This document shows positions 20,541 through 30,402 of a DNA stretch of 64,000 bases, piece by piece. Position 1 is the stretch's first letter; each line of letters opens with the position of its first letter. The position numbers and the translations under genes are program-made. The notes under the pieces were generated by a model that did not search any database, had not been told where the DNA came from, and saw only the letters and a list, made by a program, of their open reading frames with translations. Source of the DNA: Amborella trichopoda (taxonomy: Eukaryota; Streptophyta; Magnoliopsida; Amborellales; Amborellaceae); the NCBI RefSeq assembly GCF_000471905.2, contig NW_006494931.1, forward strand, positions 8,164,020 to 8,228,019. Direction: 5' to 3'.

Positions 20541-21418
20541 GAATTGGACTTAAACATGGGTGGATACCAAAAAACTAGCCTAATTGATGATAATTACCAT
20601 TATTTTTTAATTAAAGAAAAGAAAATTACAGTCACTTTGTTGTCTTCGTGTGCAAAAGCCAACCGTTCATCATATACGGGGTTTGGACCAATGACAACCC
20701 TGAACCTTACGCACGATGAAATTGGTTTCGTGTCGATCCGATGCGCGAGCGCCGTGATTTGGCTACCCGAGCGAGTCATGGTGCTGTTGAATTTTCTGTA
20801 ACTTCTTCACGGATCAGCAACTTCTCTCTAGCTTTTCTCCCTGCTCTGACGTCATCATGGGGTGTGCCACATATTGAAACGCTCATCTTCAAGAGACGAA
20901 CACGCTCACAAAATTTGGGAGTGATCCGACTAAGGACGGGTGAGATATGGGCTCCAAAAGTCACTGTTAGTGACTGTGAAAATAGTCACTTTTATTGGTG
21001 TTTTGATGCAGAGTGGTCACACGGGAATAGTGTGTGGCCTACCCCTTTTCAATGTTTTTCTCATAACTTTGTCCTGGAGTGTCCGATTAAGCCGAAACTT
21101 GACTCATATGGGTTTTTGACCGTGCCAGTTCCAATGACAATGGTCCCACAGTAATTTGACCCACCAAAAATATAGTTTCAGTTAGAGGGTCCGTTTCAGG
21201 GTGCTAGAGGCCGATTTTTCCAAAATTGTTTTTTTGTGTCTACTTCCTTAAACATGTTTGATTGTGACGAAACTTGGCAGGTGGCTTTTTGAACTGCTTA
21301 TAAAGATCTTAACCAGTTCTGAGACTACTCTGAGACTGTCAAAATTTCCAGGCTTTATTGACCGACTTCCTCTTTATTTCGTATCAGAGACCAAGGTATT
21401 TAAAAATGTGTTTAAATA

Positions 21419-22314
21419 ATAGTCATCACAAAATATGAGAGTATCATTTACATATTGTAAATGCGAAATGTTAATGCCAGAATCTGCAATCTTAAAACTC
21501 GAAAAATAACCAACTCGTTCCACCTTACTCAACATCAAGCTGAAACATTCAACATAAATGGTAAATAAAAAAGGAGACAAAGGATTCCTTTGGCGAAGTC
21601 CTCTTGAGGCAATGAAGAATCAAATAAAGCTCCTTTTAAAAGCACCAAAAAGTGAGCTGAGGACAGACAACCAAAAATACAGCTTCTCCATCTATTTTCA
21701 AAGCCCATTCTCTTCATAATTTCCAAAAGAGCCCCCCACTCCATTCTGTCATAAGCCTTATCCATATCTAACTTGAGATCACATCAGGCTCTTTGCTAAT
21801 CACTCGAGAATGAATGTGTTCTTGCGCTATCGGTACACTATCAGTAATTTGGCGTTCCTTAATAAAAGCTGATTGTGTACTAGAAATGAAGAGTGGGAGG
21901 GCAATTTTAGTCTTTCAGCCAACACTTTAGCAATGATTTTATAAAGGCTTGTCAGAAGACTAATCGGTTTAATATCAAAAAAATTTGATATCACCAACTT
22001 TTTGGGGATTAGAGCAAATAAGTAGAATTTATTCCTCGAAACACTTGCCCAGTAATCATAAAACCCCTTACGAACTCCAATAATTCACCATTGACTAACT
22101 CCCAAAATTTTTGGAGAAAAGCTAAAGGGAAACCATCAGGTTCAGGTGCTTTATCACCAGGCAGAGCAAAGACTTCCTTTTGCACCTCTTTCAAAGTTAC
22201 CTCTCCTTCCAACTGGCTTTGTAAATTGCTAGGTAATATTTTAAAAGGAATTCTATCAAATTTTGGGGTAAACTTCACTTCCTTTGTAAATATCTTCTTG
22301 AAGTGATTAATCAC
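21419..22314 (-). pseudogene. LINE-1 reverse transcriptase, N-terminal half to active site
   Basis: Minus-strand pieces show, in order: GDKAPEPDGFPLAFLQKFWE (fingers motif, about 22150), MDKAYDRMEWGALLEIMKRM with GFENRW (about 21720-21765), LFTIYVECFSLML and LQYVNDTLIFCDD (about 21450-21480). The active-site box reads Y-V-N-D where working LINEs have Y-A/V-D-D, so the first catalytic aspartate is lost. Frameshifts separate the pieces. The gene stops at 21419, where element A begins, and resumes at 1939. Confidence 0.85.
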
Positions 22315-22956
22315 TACAAGTTGGATGGCCTGATCATTGTCATAATCAATCCCTGGAATAACAAGTCCAGATATATCTTTCTGTCTTCTTCTAGCACTAG
22401 CATTAGCATGAAAGAATTTGGTATTGAGATATCCTTCTTTATTCCATTTCGATCTAGACTTTTGTCTCTAATAAATTTCCTCAGCTCTTTTTAGATCATT
22501 TAACTCTTTCAATTTATCACTTCTCTCCAACATAAACTGCTCTATCAGGGTGCCAACTTCCTAGATGCTCTGATCCATCCCTTCAATATCAAGTAAAACC
22601 ATATCCATTTTTCCTTTAATATCAAAGTTATTTTCTTTCTTTCAATCAATAAATTTTCATTTGATGTTCAACAACTTATGGTGCAACCGAAAATCCACAG
22701 TGCCTTCAACAACACAATTTGTCCATGCTCCTTTTATAAGGTCCCCAACACCATCCATCTCCAACCATTCCACATGCAAACGAAAAGGTTTCGGGCCACG
22801 TCGCACCACACTTGTATTCAATAGAATTGGTTGTTGGTCAGAGCAAAGTCTCGGAAGAGACTTAACAGTTGATAAAGGGAACTCCTCCAACCATTCCATT
22901 GAAGTCAAAAATCTATCTAACTTGGCCATGGTTAGTCTGGAAATGCTATTATTGGA
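22315..22956 (-). pseudogene. LINE-1 linker between endonuclease and reverse transcriptase
   Basis: The minus strand encodes MAKLDRFLTSMEWLEEFP and CSDQQPILL with KPFRLHVEWLE (22929-22657), the usual LINE stretch just after the endonuclease (the LDRFL...SDH/SDQ-P element). Below 22650 the frame is decayed, with Lys/Glu-rich remains. Confidence 0.7.
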
Positions 22957-23490
22957 CTAGGTAAACTTAAATCCAATAATAGTAAGATCCATAAAGGCAA
23001 TACTTTGGATAAATCTATTAAACAATCTCATCGAATAATTAATAGGACTGGCCGCAAGACACTCATCTGGCCAACGAATAAGATTGAAATCACCCCCAAC
23101 CACCATAAGAAAGGGAAAAGATTGAATCACATCATTCATCTCATAAATGAAACCTTCTTTTAGAGTTAGAACAGAAGGTCCATAAACATTCATAAGACCC
23201 GATGAAAAACCAGGTTAGGACCATGAAAGCCCAAAAGCAGAAAACTACTCTATACAATGATATCAAAATTCTACAGAACCAACGGGTCCCACAAAACTCG
23301 TAAAGATGCATCCACTGCATCAATACTACAAAAACTAACTGCCCCAGAACCCCAAACTTCCTGACACGTTGGGCCTAGGAAGTTTGGTTTCCTGTAAAAG
23401 CAAAACAACCGGTTTTTATTTGGACACAAAAAACAAAACATCCCTTTTTCTACGAGGGTCACCCAAGCCCCACACATTCCAAGACAAGAA
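22957..23490 (-). pseudogene. LINE-1 endonuclease (EEP family), broken
   Basis: The apurinic-type endonuclease nicks target DNA. The minus strand shows MNVYGPSV and MVVGGDFNLIRWPDE (23193-23060); GGDFNLI is a core endonuclease motif. The start region (23480-23270) is recognisable only across several frames. Stops and frameshifts preclude activity. Confidence 0.75.
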
Positions 23491-23496
23491 ACTCAT

Positions 23497-25567
23497 TTAT
23501 AAAAAAAAATGGGGGTTAGAGGAGCAACCCCCCGGTCCCTCAAGACCTACACTGAAATAAAGCTCTTCCAGCATCATGGCTTCCTTCAGCTCATCATCAT
23601 CCCAGGATGCCGCACTAAAGGAGGACGATTCCACATCACTAACCACCGGATCTCCAAAAGCAATAGCACCATGGGAACCTTTCTTGAAAATGCCATGAGC
23701 CTTAAGATGTGCTGAAGATCGAACCCCAACCTTTGCAATCCTCTTTTTCTTGCCTACGTCCGCCACTTTGGTCTGAGTTACCGAAACCATCTCTTTGTTT
23801 GCACCTGACTGATCCCTCCTAGTCCCCTTGTCATCCATGTTTGCAGCAACCCTTTTTCTTCTTTGTTCTTTAATGTCCTCCATCACCACACGGAGCAAGA
23901 CATCATTGAGACCCATGTCATCCATCATCTTGGAGACTGCAAGGAAGTCATCCAATTGAGCCTCCTTCACAGGAAATCCCAACACCGACTTCAGTGGAGA
24001 CTCCTCAACGGTATAACCCATGGAAGGCATATGAAAAAGGTCCACCTGTGGAATGACGTCGAGCGGCCAAAAATCCTCAAGAACAGTAAGCTCTTTGCCT
24101 GAAGGATTCACATCATCTTAGGGGTATGCTGCACCACCTTCAATCATCAAAGGTCCCAACGAAACTTCTCTGGTTCCACCATTACTAAAGCCAAAGGCTC
24201 TATCAGAAGGGGATCAAACTTGTTCTTGTCTTCTTAGCATGGCCTTTGGCCACCACTGCTTGATAGGGCAATGGATTCATCTTGGCCGAACACAGCACAA
24301 GCACACAAAGCCACGAGAGACTATGCTGGCACAGTAGCACCGAGAGCTTCCTGTGCTTCAGCAACCAAGGACAAAGACCACCACAAAGAGGAGCTCAAGG
24401 AGATTTCTTCTAGACTCAATCTCCTTCCAAAGATGGGATATGGAGAGATATTTTTGACATAGTCGTCAACGTGAAACAAGGAAGGCCTGCTGAAAAGCAG
24501 ACAAAATCTCTAACCCTAATCATCTCGTCCTTCTCGGGACTCACGCTCGTCGCCTTTCCAAAGTGATTTGGACTTTCTCGGTGCAAGACTGATGATGGAC
24601 CCACGGGTCCATCATGTGCTTTTAGGCCTGTCGCTGAGAAGTCATTCGACGACACCCGTTCGCAGTGGGTGGCATCATTCGAAACAGCAAATTGGCGGTC
24701 ATGAAATTGTTGCGAAAATCTAGCAGAAGATTTCCACAACCTCCCTACGGGAATCCAACGCTTTGAAACCTTTGGGTACCGCAATTTCTGAAACTTTTGA
24801 AATTTGAAATGCCATCGATTTCTCCTAAATTGATTTTCCACTAACTGACGGTTCATCTTCATGCTGGAATCAGGATTTCCGGTTGTCACATCCATCACTT
24901 TATGTTGAGAATACATTGGACCCGAATTTACAGCCAAAGACTTACCATTATCATCCGTGACCATAATTGCAAAGAGGTCATCATCCACACTAAGGAGAAC
25001 TTTTCTGGAAACTGCATACCGGCCCCACAACTTAACTCGCACAAATTTGCCTATTGGATTCAGAAAAGAATCTCAATCCAAATCACAGTAAACACTAAAG
25101 CTCCCCACTACCTGTTTGATGATGTTTAAATTCCAAGCATTTCAGGGAAGGCCCCATAGTTTAATCCAGCATGACTTCTCTTGAAGAAAAGTACCATGGT
25201 CAGCTGGTTTCCAAAGATCAAGAGATAGTAAACTACCTCGAACTCTACAAAACCTAAGAGATAAAGCCTTTCATACCTCTTCTTTTGACCGCAGTTTAAA
25301 GACTATTTTATTAGCTCCAATAATCATTACATCAGGACGATAAGACAGATTCCACCCTCTCTGGGCCCAGTCAAAAAGGCAAAAATAATATGTTAAAGGA
25401 GGTGAAAAAGAACCAGTCACAAAGAGGTTTGTATTGATATTGCACTGCTCCAATACCGCTCGATCAATCACAACTTTAGAGCAAGAAGATCTCGTGAAGA
25501 CCTCAGCATCAGGCCTATTTACTCCATTAGTTTTTCTATAATTTTCTCTACCAAAACCTTCCTCCAA
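23497..25567 (-). pseudogene. LINE-1 ORF1 (DUF4283-type) and downstream linker, broken
   Basis: 25567-25271 has SCSKVVIDRAVLEQ and ANKIVFKLRSKEEV, resembling the DUF4283 domain found in plant LINE ORF1 proteins, which bind RNA. 25042-24416 continues with MRVKLWGRYAVSRKVLLSVD and basic sequence. 24111-23497 is a Lys- and Asp-rich linker with no known domain. Stops separate the parts; I infer one ancestral protein or two adjacent ones. Confidence 0.6.
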
Positions 25568-25739
25568 TCCATCATGGTCTCAGTTTCCATCATCATCTGT
25601 GACCAAAACCTTCCTCCAATCCATCATACAGTCCCCAAAATGAAACTCTTTATCTTCTAAAAAAATCCTTAATAGAATTGGGTACCATTTGCCCATCCCT
25701 CGGTTTTAAGCCAGTTTTCTGGAGTGGGTTACCACAACG

Positions 25740-26010
25740 ATCCTAGCCATAAATCATTCCACCATGCGAGAGCACGAATAGAAAACTTAGTTGCTACTAA
25801 TATCATGTGATCAGATATTTCTTTATATTTAACTACTTTCTCAACCTTACTCATCTAAATAAGAAAGTCACTAGGGTGAAGTCAGCCATGAAATTTTTTA
25901 ATATCTATTTGTCCCTTTCTTTCCAACTATCGAAGGATTCAATCGTTGAACTCGTCAATAATAAACCACCATAGCTTGATTAGGAACGTGATCAAAGCTA
26001 CCTCCATCAC
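25740..26010 (-). pseudogene. Ty3/gypsy gag fragment
   Basis: Minus-strand translation gives DIKKFHG, HPSDFLI and MSKVEKVVKYKEI, then MILVATKFSIRALAWWND. This is the FHG...WL..VE...Y.....KV.LVA..L...A..WW pattern of gypsy gag. It lies about 170 bp after the primer site at 26176 and is cut off at about 25730 by LINE-1. Confidence 0.75.
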
Positions 26011-26175
26011 CATCATTGTCCTGATCTCCAACACTGGTCTATAGATTCCTTTCATGCCAAAGCTCACCAATTCCTCGTATGAGTTTCACTACTATCTCTA
26101 CCAAGTATTCAACTATTTGAATCTACTCGTTTGCTTCTTTGTGGGTCGTCGTTTTTTTGGAGCAATCATAACCCA

Positions 26176-26186
26176 CTCTAATACCA
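26176..26186 (-). other. tRNA-Met-type primer-binding site of the gypsy fragment
   Basis: The minus strand reads TGGTATTAGAG, one base from the plant tRNA-Met site TGGTATCAGAG. It is two bases inside a CA-ending LTR edge (26189), with gag downstream. Confidence 0.7.
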
Positions 26187-26188
26187 CT

Positions 26189-26935
26189 TGCAACTAGAGG
26201 TTGATTCTTTTAAATATGCACCGTAAATCACCAAGAACTCTAGAAAGTATAAGCCTTGAGAATAAATATGAGTAAAAGATGAAAAGTAGAAAAGTAATGA
26301 GGACTCGACTTCTATATTTTATTAATTCAAAGTTCTTCAATAGAAAGTAGCAGACGATCACCCAAACCCTAAAATGACAATTATTTAAGTAAATCCAAAA
26401 ATGGTAAAAACTCTTACAAAATCCTAGCTATTCATTATTAACTTAAACTATCTCAAAAAATCAAAACAAATAATTAAAATAAAAATAAATAAAATAAAAC
26501 AAAGAACATAAAAAATTATTGATTAAGAGTTAGACATGGCTACATCACTAGTGCACATTCTAAACATTTATATTGTTTTTCAAGCTATTTTAAAAATAAA
26601 TAAATAAAATAAAACAAAGAAAACAAAAAATTATTGATAAGAGTTGGGCATCCTAGCCATCCATTGTTAATTTAAACTGGCCCAAAAAATCAAAATAAAG
26701 AATTAAATGAAAATAAATAAAATAAAACAAAGAACACATAAAATTATTGATTAAGAGTTAAGCATGGGTACATCACTAGTGCACATTCTAAACATTTATA
26801 TCGTTTTTCAAGCTATTTTAATAAATAAAAATAAAATAAAACAAGAACACAAAAAATTATTAATTAGGAGTTGGGCATGGCTACATCAGTAGTGCACATT
26901 CTAAACATTTATATTATTTTTCCAAGCTATTTTAA
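26189..26935 (-). repeat. LTR-like sequence of the gypsy fragment
   Basis: The edge at 26189 fits the 3' end of a 5' LTR on the minus strand (ends ...GTTGCA, then AG, then the primer site). The far edge cannot be placed because the sequence runs into the 113 bp array. No partner LTR is visible. Confidence 0.5.
26420..26935. repeat. ~113 bp AT-rich tandem repeat
   Basis: Units start TTATTGATTAAGAGTT at 26516, 26631, 26744 and 26857 (spacing 115, 113, 113), preceded by a partial unit. Three units share ACATCACTAGTGCACATTC; the one at 26631 instead repeats text from 26423 (AGCCATCCATTGTTAA), so there is a two-type pattern. Confidence 0.8.
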
Positions 26936-26954
26936 ACGATATTACGTCCTGATT

Positions 26955-27135
26955 CATGGGATATAAGTGTTTCCAAGAAAAATACATCGTGAAAATTGGT
27001 TTACTTCATAATCCCCCAATATCCCAACTTGAGTGACCAAACTACGAGCCTGTAAATGGTTTCCATGAAAAACGCATTATGAAAATTGGTTTACCTTGAA
27101 TACCCCGGTATCCCAACCTTAGTGACCACTACTAG
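26955..27135. repeat. two-copy ~95 bp tandem duplication
   Basis: TTTCCAAGAAAAATACAT at 26969 and TTTCCATGAAAAACGCAT at 27060 begin two copies that both continue with GAAAATTGGTTTAC and ATCCCAAC-TGAGTGACCA. It is diverged and non-coding. Confidence 0.65.
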
Positions 27136-27239
27136 GTGAACTATTCCCTCCGAGTTACAACTTGAGTATCTCTTCCAAACTACCTTGTACCCACGAGAAG
27201 AGGAGACTAATCTCAAAGTAGAATTGTGAGAAGGACAAA

Positions 27240-27462
27240 AAAAAGATTTCGAGTTCGTGAAATAGTGTATCTTGCAATACGTTATTTAGATCGTCTATTT
27301 TTAAGATTTTCACATGTTTATAGATCTACTTGATTTGAAATATTTGTAAACTTTAAAATTTTATAATTAGATATGATAATAGATTTTCAAGCCATCTTAA
27401 AAAAAAAAATTTATCAAAATTACGTTTATGCTCTAATTGGATTGTTTAAGGTTGAAACCTTA
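27240..27462. mobile_element. MITE fragment, same family as 33163 and 34025
   Basis: Internal words ATCTTGCAATAC, TTTTTAAGATTTTCACA and CTTTAAAATTTTATAATTAG and the end GCTCTAATTGGATTGTTTA match the MITE at 34025-34407 in the same orientation. The left terminal repeat is missing or decayed. Confidence 0.6.
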
Positions 27463-27830
27463 TGAAAACCACACCCTTATGAAAAACATACACTGACTAT
27501 TTGACTCTCTTATGAAAAACCATACGACGGTAGTTTGATGAAGAGAAGAAAAACCCACATTCTACTCCATGTTAGCATGCAAGGCGGGCATCCATTGTGA
27601 TTTACCAAAGAAGTGGATATTAATTCTATGCAAAGGTGGATATTTTAGATAACCATGTGAACTTTTTGCCATGAAAAACTCAAAGTTGTCTCTACAATAA
27701 GTGGTTGAGGATGAGCTGTGAGCGTTCCTTATAACGCTTGGAGGCATATTTTTGCCATTTTGGAATCTATGTTACATAGCTATCGTCCTGTTTCAGCATC
27801 TGCCATTTGATATAGTCGTAAAAAATGGAA

Positions 27831-27862
<32 letters not shown>

Positions 27863-27959
27863 AATAAAAATAAAACTAGTCGTTCAGACACGACATAGCT
27901 GAAGGAAGGGGAAGTGGAATTTTAGAAACTATCTATGATGGAAACTCCAAATGTTATGA
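27463..27959. other. unassigned, with an (AAAAC)n microsatellite at 27832-27860
   Basis: No gene is supported. A short run of AAAAC units lies at 27832-27860, just before copia sequence begins. A 61-residue minus frame at 27562-27747 has no family resemblance. Confidence 0.5.
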
Positions 27960-28119
27960 TTGATTGAGAGTCAGAAACTTTTTGGATTCATTACTGGTGA
28001 TTTCCCTATATCAAGTCAAAAGATTTGCTCTCCTGATGTTAAGAGTCAAATCGAAGACTCAGATTACAGAACCTCTTATTGAGATTTATTAAGATTTATA
28101 AAGTCCTACTCTAATTTTA

Positions 28120-28790
28120 TCTAATAAGTGTTATCGATGTTATATGGTGTTTGTGGATGATTATACTCGTTTTTTTAAAATTTATTCTTTAAAAAAAAAA
28201 AAATTTCTCTGCATTTATGAAATTTCATCGTATTTTTTAACGGAGATTTGAAAAATGAAGTTGAATTTTTCAATGTGATGGATCTAATGAGTTTGCTAAT
28301 AAAGAATTCATTACTTATCTTAGTAATAATTGAATTATGGAGCAGATATCATGTTTAGGAACCCCTAAATAAAATGGAATAGCTTAAAGGAACGTAGATA
28401 TATTATAGAATTGGCTTATACAATGATGTTTCATGCGAGAATTCCATATTTCAGTCTATGTAATAAATAGGATTTTCTCGTCCAGTTTAAAATTCATTCA
28501 CAATAATCTTTATCATTTGGCCGCTTACTAGACTATTCTTCACTTTGGATTTTTGGGTGTTTTCTATACCTTCGAGATTATGTTATAAGTAAATTTAGTC
28601 CCCCTTCTCTTCCAAGTGTATTTTTTGGATACAATATTCAACATAAGGGCTACAGATGTTTTCTCCCATCCACATAGCGAGTCTATATCTCTAAACATAT
28701 TGTATTAGATGAAAATATTTTTTCATATGCTAACCTCGATTCTTGGTTAGATAATGCACATGTTTAGAGGGAACCTGACATACATGCTTC
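28120..28790 (+). pseudogene. copia 1 integrase, broken
   Basis: Translation across frames shows CYRCYMVFVDDYTRFFKIYS (catalytic core, about 28130-28190), CDGSNEFANKEFITYLSNN, a decayed GTP.NG.A.R box (28360-28400) and VFFGYNIQHKGYRCF before the RT (about 28620-28660). An A-run at 28192-28203 shifts the frame. Confidence 0.75.
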
Positions 28791-28859
28791 TTTTTTTTCT
28801 AATTCATCGCCTCCACATAAACCACTCATAAGGGATGACCTACATTGTTGTTAGGTTTA

Positions 28860-29550
28860 TATAACTAAATTAAAGTTTGATAGCAATCTAGAGAGACTCA
28901 AGGCCAGGCTAGTTACTACATACAATCAAGTTGGTGGAGTTGATTTCTCTGAAATATTTAATCTAGCTATTAAGCCTACTAATATTCAAGTTGTGCTCAC
29001 TATAGCTATTGTTTATCATTGGCCTCTCACACAACATGATATGAAAAACGGTTTTCTACATGGCTATTTTAAGGAAATTGTATTTATCAAACAACTTCTT
29101 GGCTCTATCAGCTCAGAATACCCAAATTATGTTTATAAATAAAAAAGGGCTTTATATGGTCTCAAGCAAGCACGTCAAATATGGTTTGATCTATTTAGTG
29201 CCTACTTATTATCATTGGAGTTTTATTACAATATAGCTGATTCATTTCTATTTATTCGTCGCACTCTTCTGGGCACTATTATCCTTCTCCTCTATATTGA
29301 TGATATTATTATTACTAGTAATAATTCAAATCTTCTTGGATGGTTTATTACCAACTTGGAAGGGAATTTAGAGTAAAAGATCTTGTACCCCTTCACTACT
29401 TCTTTGGTATAGAGGTATCTTATATTTCATGTAGATTTTTTTTGTCGCAGACCAAATATGCTAGTGATCTTCTTAATCATACTCAGATGCTAGGTGTCAA
29501 ACTTATTTCAACACCACTGGTAGTGGTGAATGAGATTCATGGGGAATTCT
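28860..29550 (+). pseudogene. copia 1 reverse transcriptase, broken
   Basis: It reads LERLKARLVT (28890), GVDFSEIFNLAIKPTNIQVV, HDMKNGFLHGYFKE, RALYGLKQARQIWFD and LLLYIDDIIIT, with the intact Y-I-D-D box at 29293-29304, then REFRVKDLVPLHYFFGIEV. In-frame stops (for example near 29142) and a frameshift after the active site inactivate it. Confidence 0.85.
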
Positions 29551-29839
29551 GATCTATTTTTAGATCCATCTCATTATCAGAGCAATGTTGGTGCACTCTA
29601 ATACATTAGCATAATATGGCCCAACCTCTCCCATGGTATCCAATGTGTCAATTATACATGTCCCTAAAATTTCATATTTTCTTCATATTTTCAAGTAGTT
29701 AAGTGGATTATTTGTTATTTTAATGGTATGTAATTTGTTTGTATAACAATCTTATCTGCTAGTTCTCTTGAGTTATATGTTTTCTTTGAATGCAGATTTG
29801 ACCAGCTGTCCAAAAAACTTGATGTTCAACTATTGATTT

Positions 29840-30165
29840 CTGCACCTTTCTTAGTTCTAACTACATACCTTGGAATGCTAAGAAATAGTCGATTGTGGCT
29901 CGTTCAAGTGTTGAAGCTGAATACCAATCTATGACATCTATTGTTGCATAATTGATATGGCTTTATTTTATTCTTTGAGATATTAGGGTGCATATTTCTC
30001 AACCACCAATAATTTTTTATGAAAATATTAATGCTCTCTCTACATGACATTTAATCATATTTTTCATGCTCGGACAAAGCACATTGAGTTAGATATCATT
30101 CTATTTGTGAAAAGGTAGTTCTTGGATTTACTTGACACTAGGTTTTGAGATTTTACTTCAAACTC
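29840..30165 (+). pseudogene. copia 1 RNase H, broken
   Basis: It contains WNAKK, IVARSSVEAEYQSM and then LIWLYF, the copia RNase H core. The first part of the domain is degraded between 29560 and 29840. Confidence 0.75.
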
Positions 30166-30190
30166 AAACTTCAAATGTCTTCTCAGTCAA

Positions 30191-30204
30191 GTTTGAGGGG
30201 GAGT
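30191..30204 (+). other. polypurine tract of copia 1
   Basis: GTTTGAGGGGGAGT is the usual plant copia second-strand primer next to the 3' LTR. Confidence 0.75.
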
Positions 30205-30402
30205 AATACAAACAAATTCTAGCACTTTCGGTTTCCGGAAAGGCTATAAAAAAATATGAGAGAATGTAACATGATAGGAAAATATATATTGTATGTGTAA
30301 TATATAAGAAAGCAGTGATAATATAAATTGCATGTGAATTGTATTCCGTTACTATTGTGTTCCTATCATATATATATATATACATTGAAAGAACCACCAT
30401 AT
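30205..30402 (+). repeat. 3' LTR-like end of copia 1
   Basis: AT-rich sequence immediately after the polypurine tract, with TATATATATATATAC near 30370. The right edge is a guess, because no 5' LTR is available for comparison. Confidence 0.4.

Larger units (their letters stand above)
1940..21418 (-). mobile_element. Element A: giant non-autonomous Ty3/gypsy-like LTR retrotransposon
   Basis: Two related sequences of 2.7-3.0 kb bound about 13.8 kb of internal sequence. Orientation is minus: the primer-binding site lies 3 nt inside the right-hand LTR, LTR TATA and AATAAA signals read on the minus strand, and gag and protease read on the minus strand. The LTR edges are TG/CA-like (plus strand TGGTTAGGTGCC at 1940, TGATTAGGTGCC at 18754). 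Order on the minus strand: 5' LTR, primer site, gag, protease-like region, convergent PMD gene on the plus strand, tandem repeats, 3' LTR. I found no reverse transcriptase, RNase H or integrase, so movement would need another element's pol. It is inserted in LINE-1. The LTRs differ at roughly one site in ten by eye, so the insertion is not recent. Confidence 0.85.
18754..21418 (-). repeat. 5' LTR of element A
   Basis: Partner of 1940-4949. On the plus strand it starts TGATTAGGTGCCTTG and ends near GTGTTTAAATA, next to LINE-1. It lacks about 400 bp that the 3' LTR has: the sequence passes straight from AT-rich text at about 20610 to TTACAGTCACTTTG, equivalent to 4150. Its start has decayed (TA in place of the expected TG on the minus strand). 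Confidence 0.85.
21419..25640 (-). mobile_element. LINE-1, 5' part (non-LTR retrotransposon), interrupted by element A
   Basis: On the minus strand the order is ORF1 remains (25567-about 24240), linker (24111-23497), endonuclease (23490-22957) and reverse transcriptase (22314-21419). After element A it continues at 1939-865. All parts are frameshifted. The 5' edge near 25640 abuts gypsy gag sequence, so LINE-1 appears to have inserted into, or been truncated against, that gypsy fragment. A 26 bp segment near this end is duplicated (25550-25575 and 25602-25627). Confidence 0.8.
27960..30402 (+). mobile_element. Ty1/copia element 1, 5'-truncated and decayed
   Basis: Integrase, reverse transcriptase and RNase H remains follow in the Ty1/copia order, then a polypurine tract and a short LTR-like end. 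No 5' LTR or gag is visible. Stops and frameshifts occur throughout. Confidence 0.8.

Noticed and set aside
1940-21418. Plus-strand orientation for element A, with the PMD gene as its main ORF
   Set aside because: The primer-binding site, LTR TATA and AATAAA signals, gag and protease all read on the minus strand.
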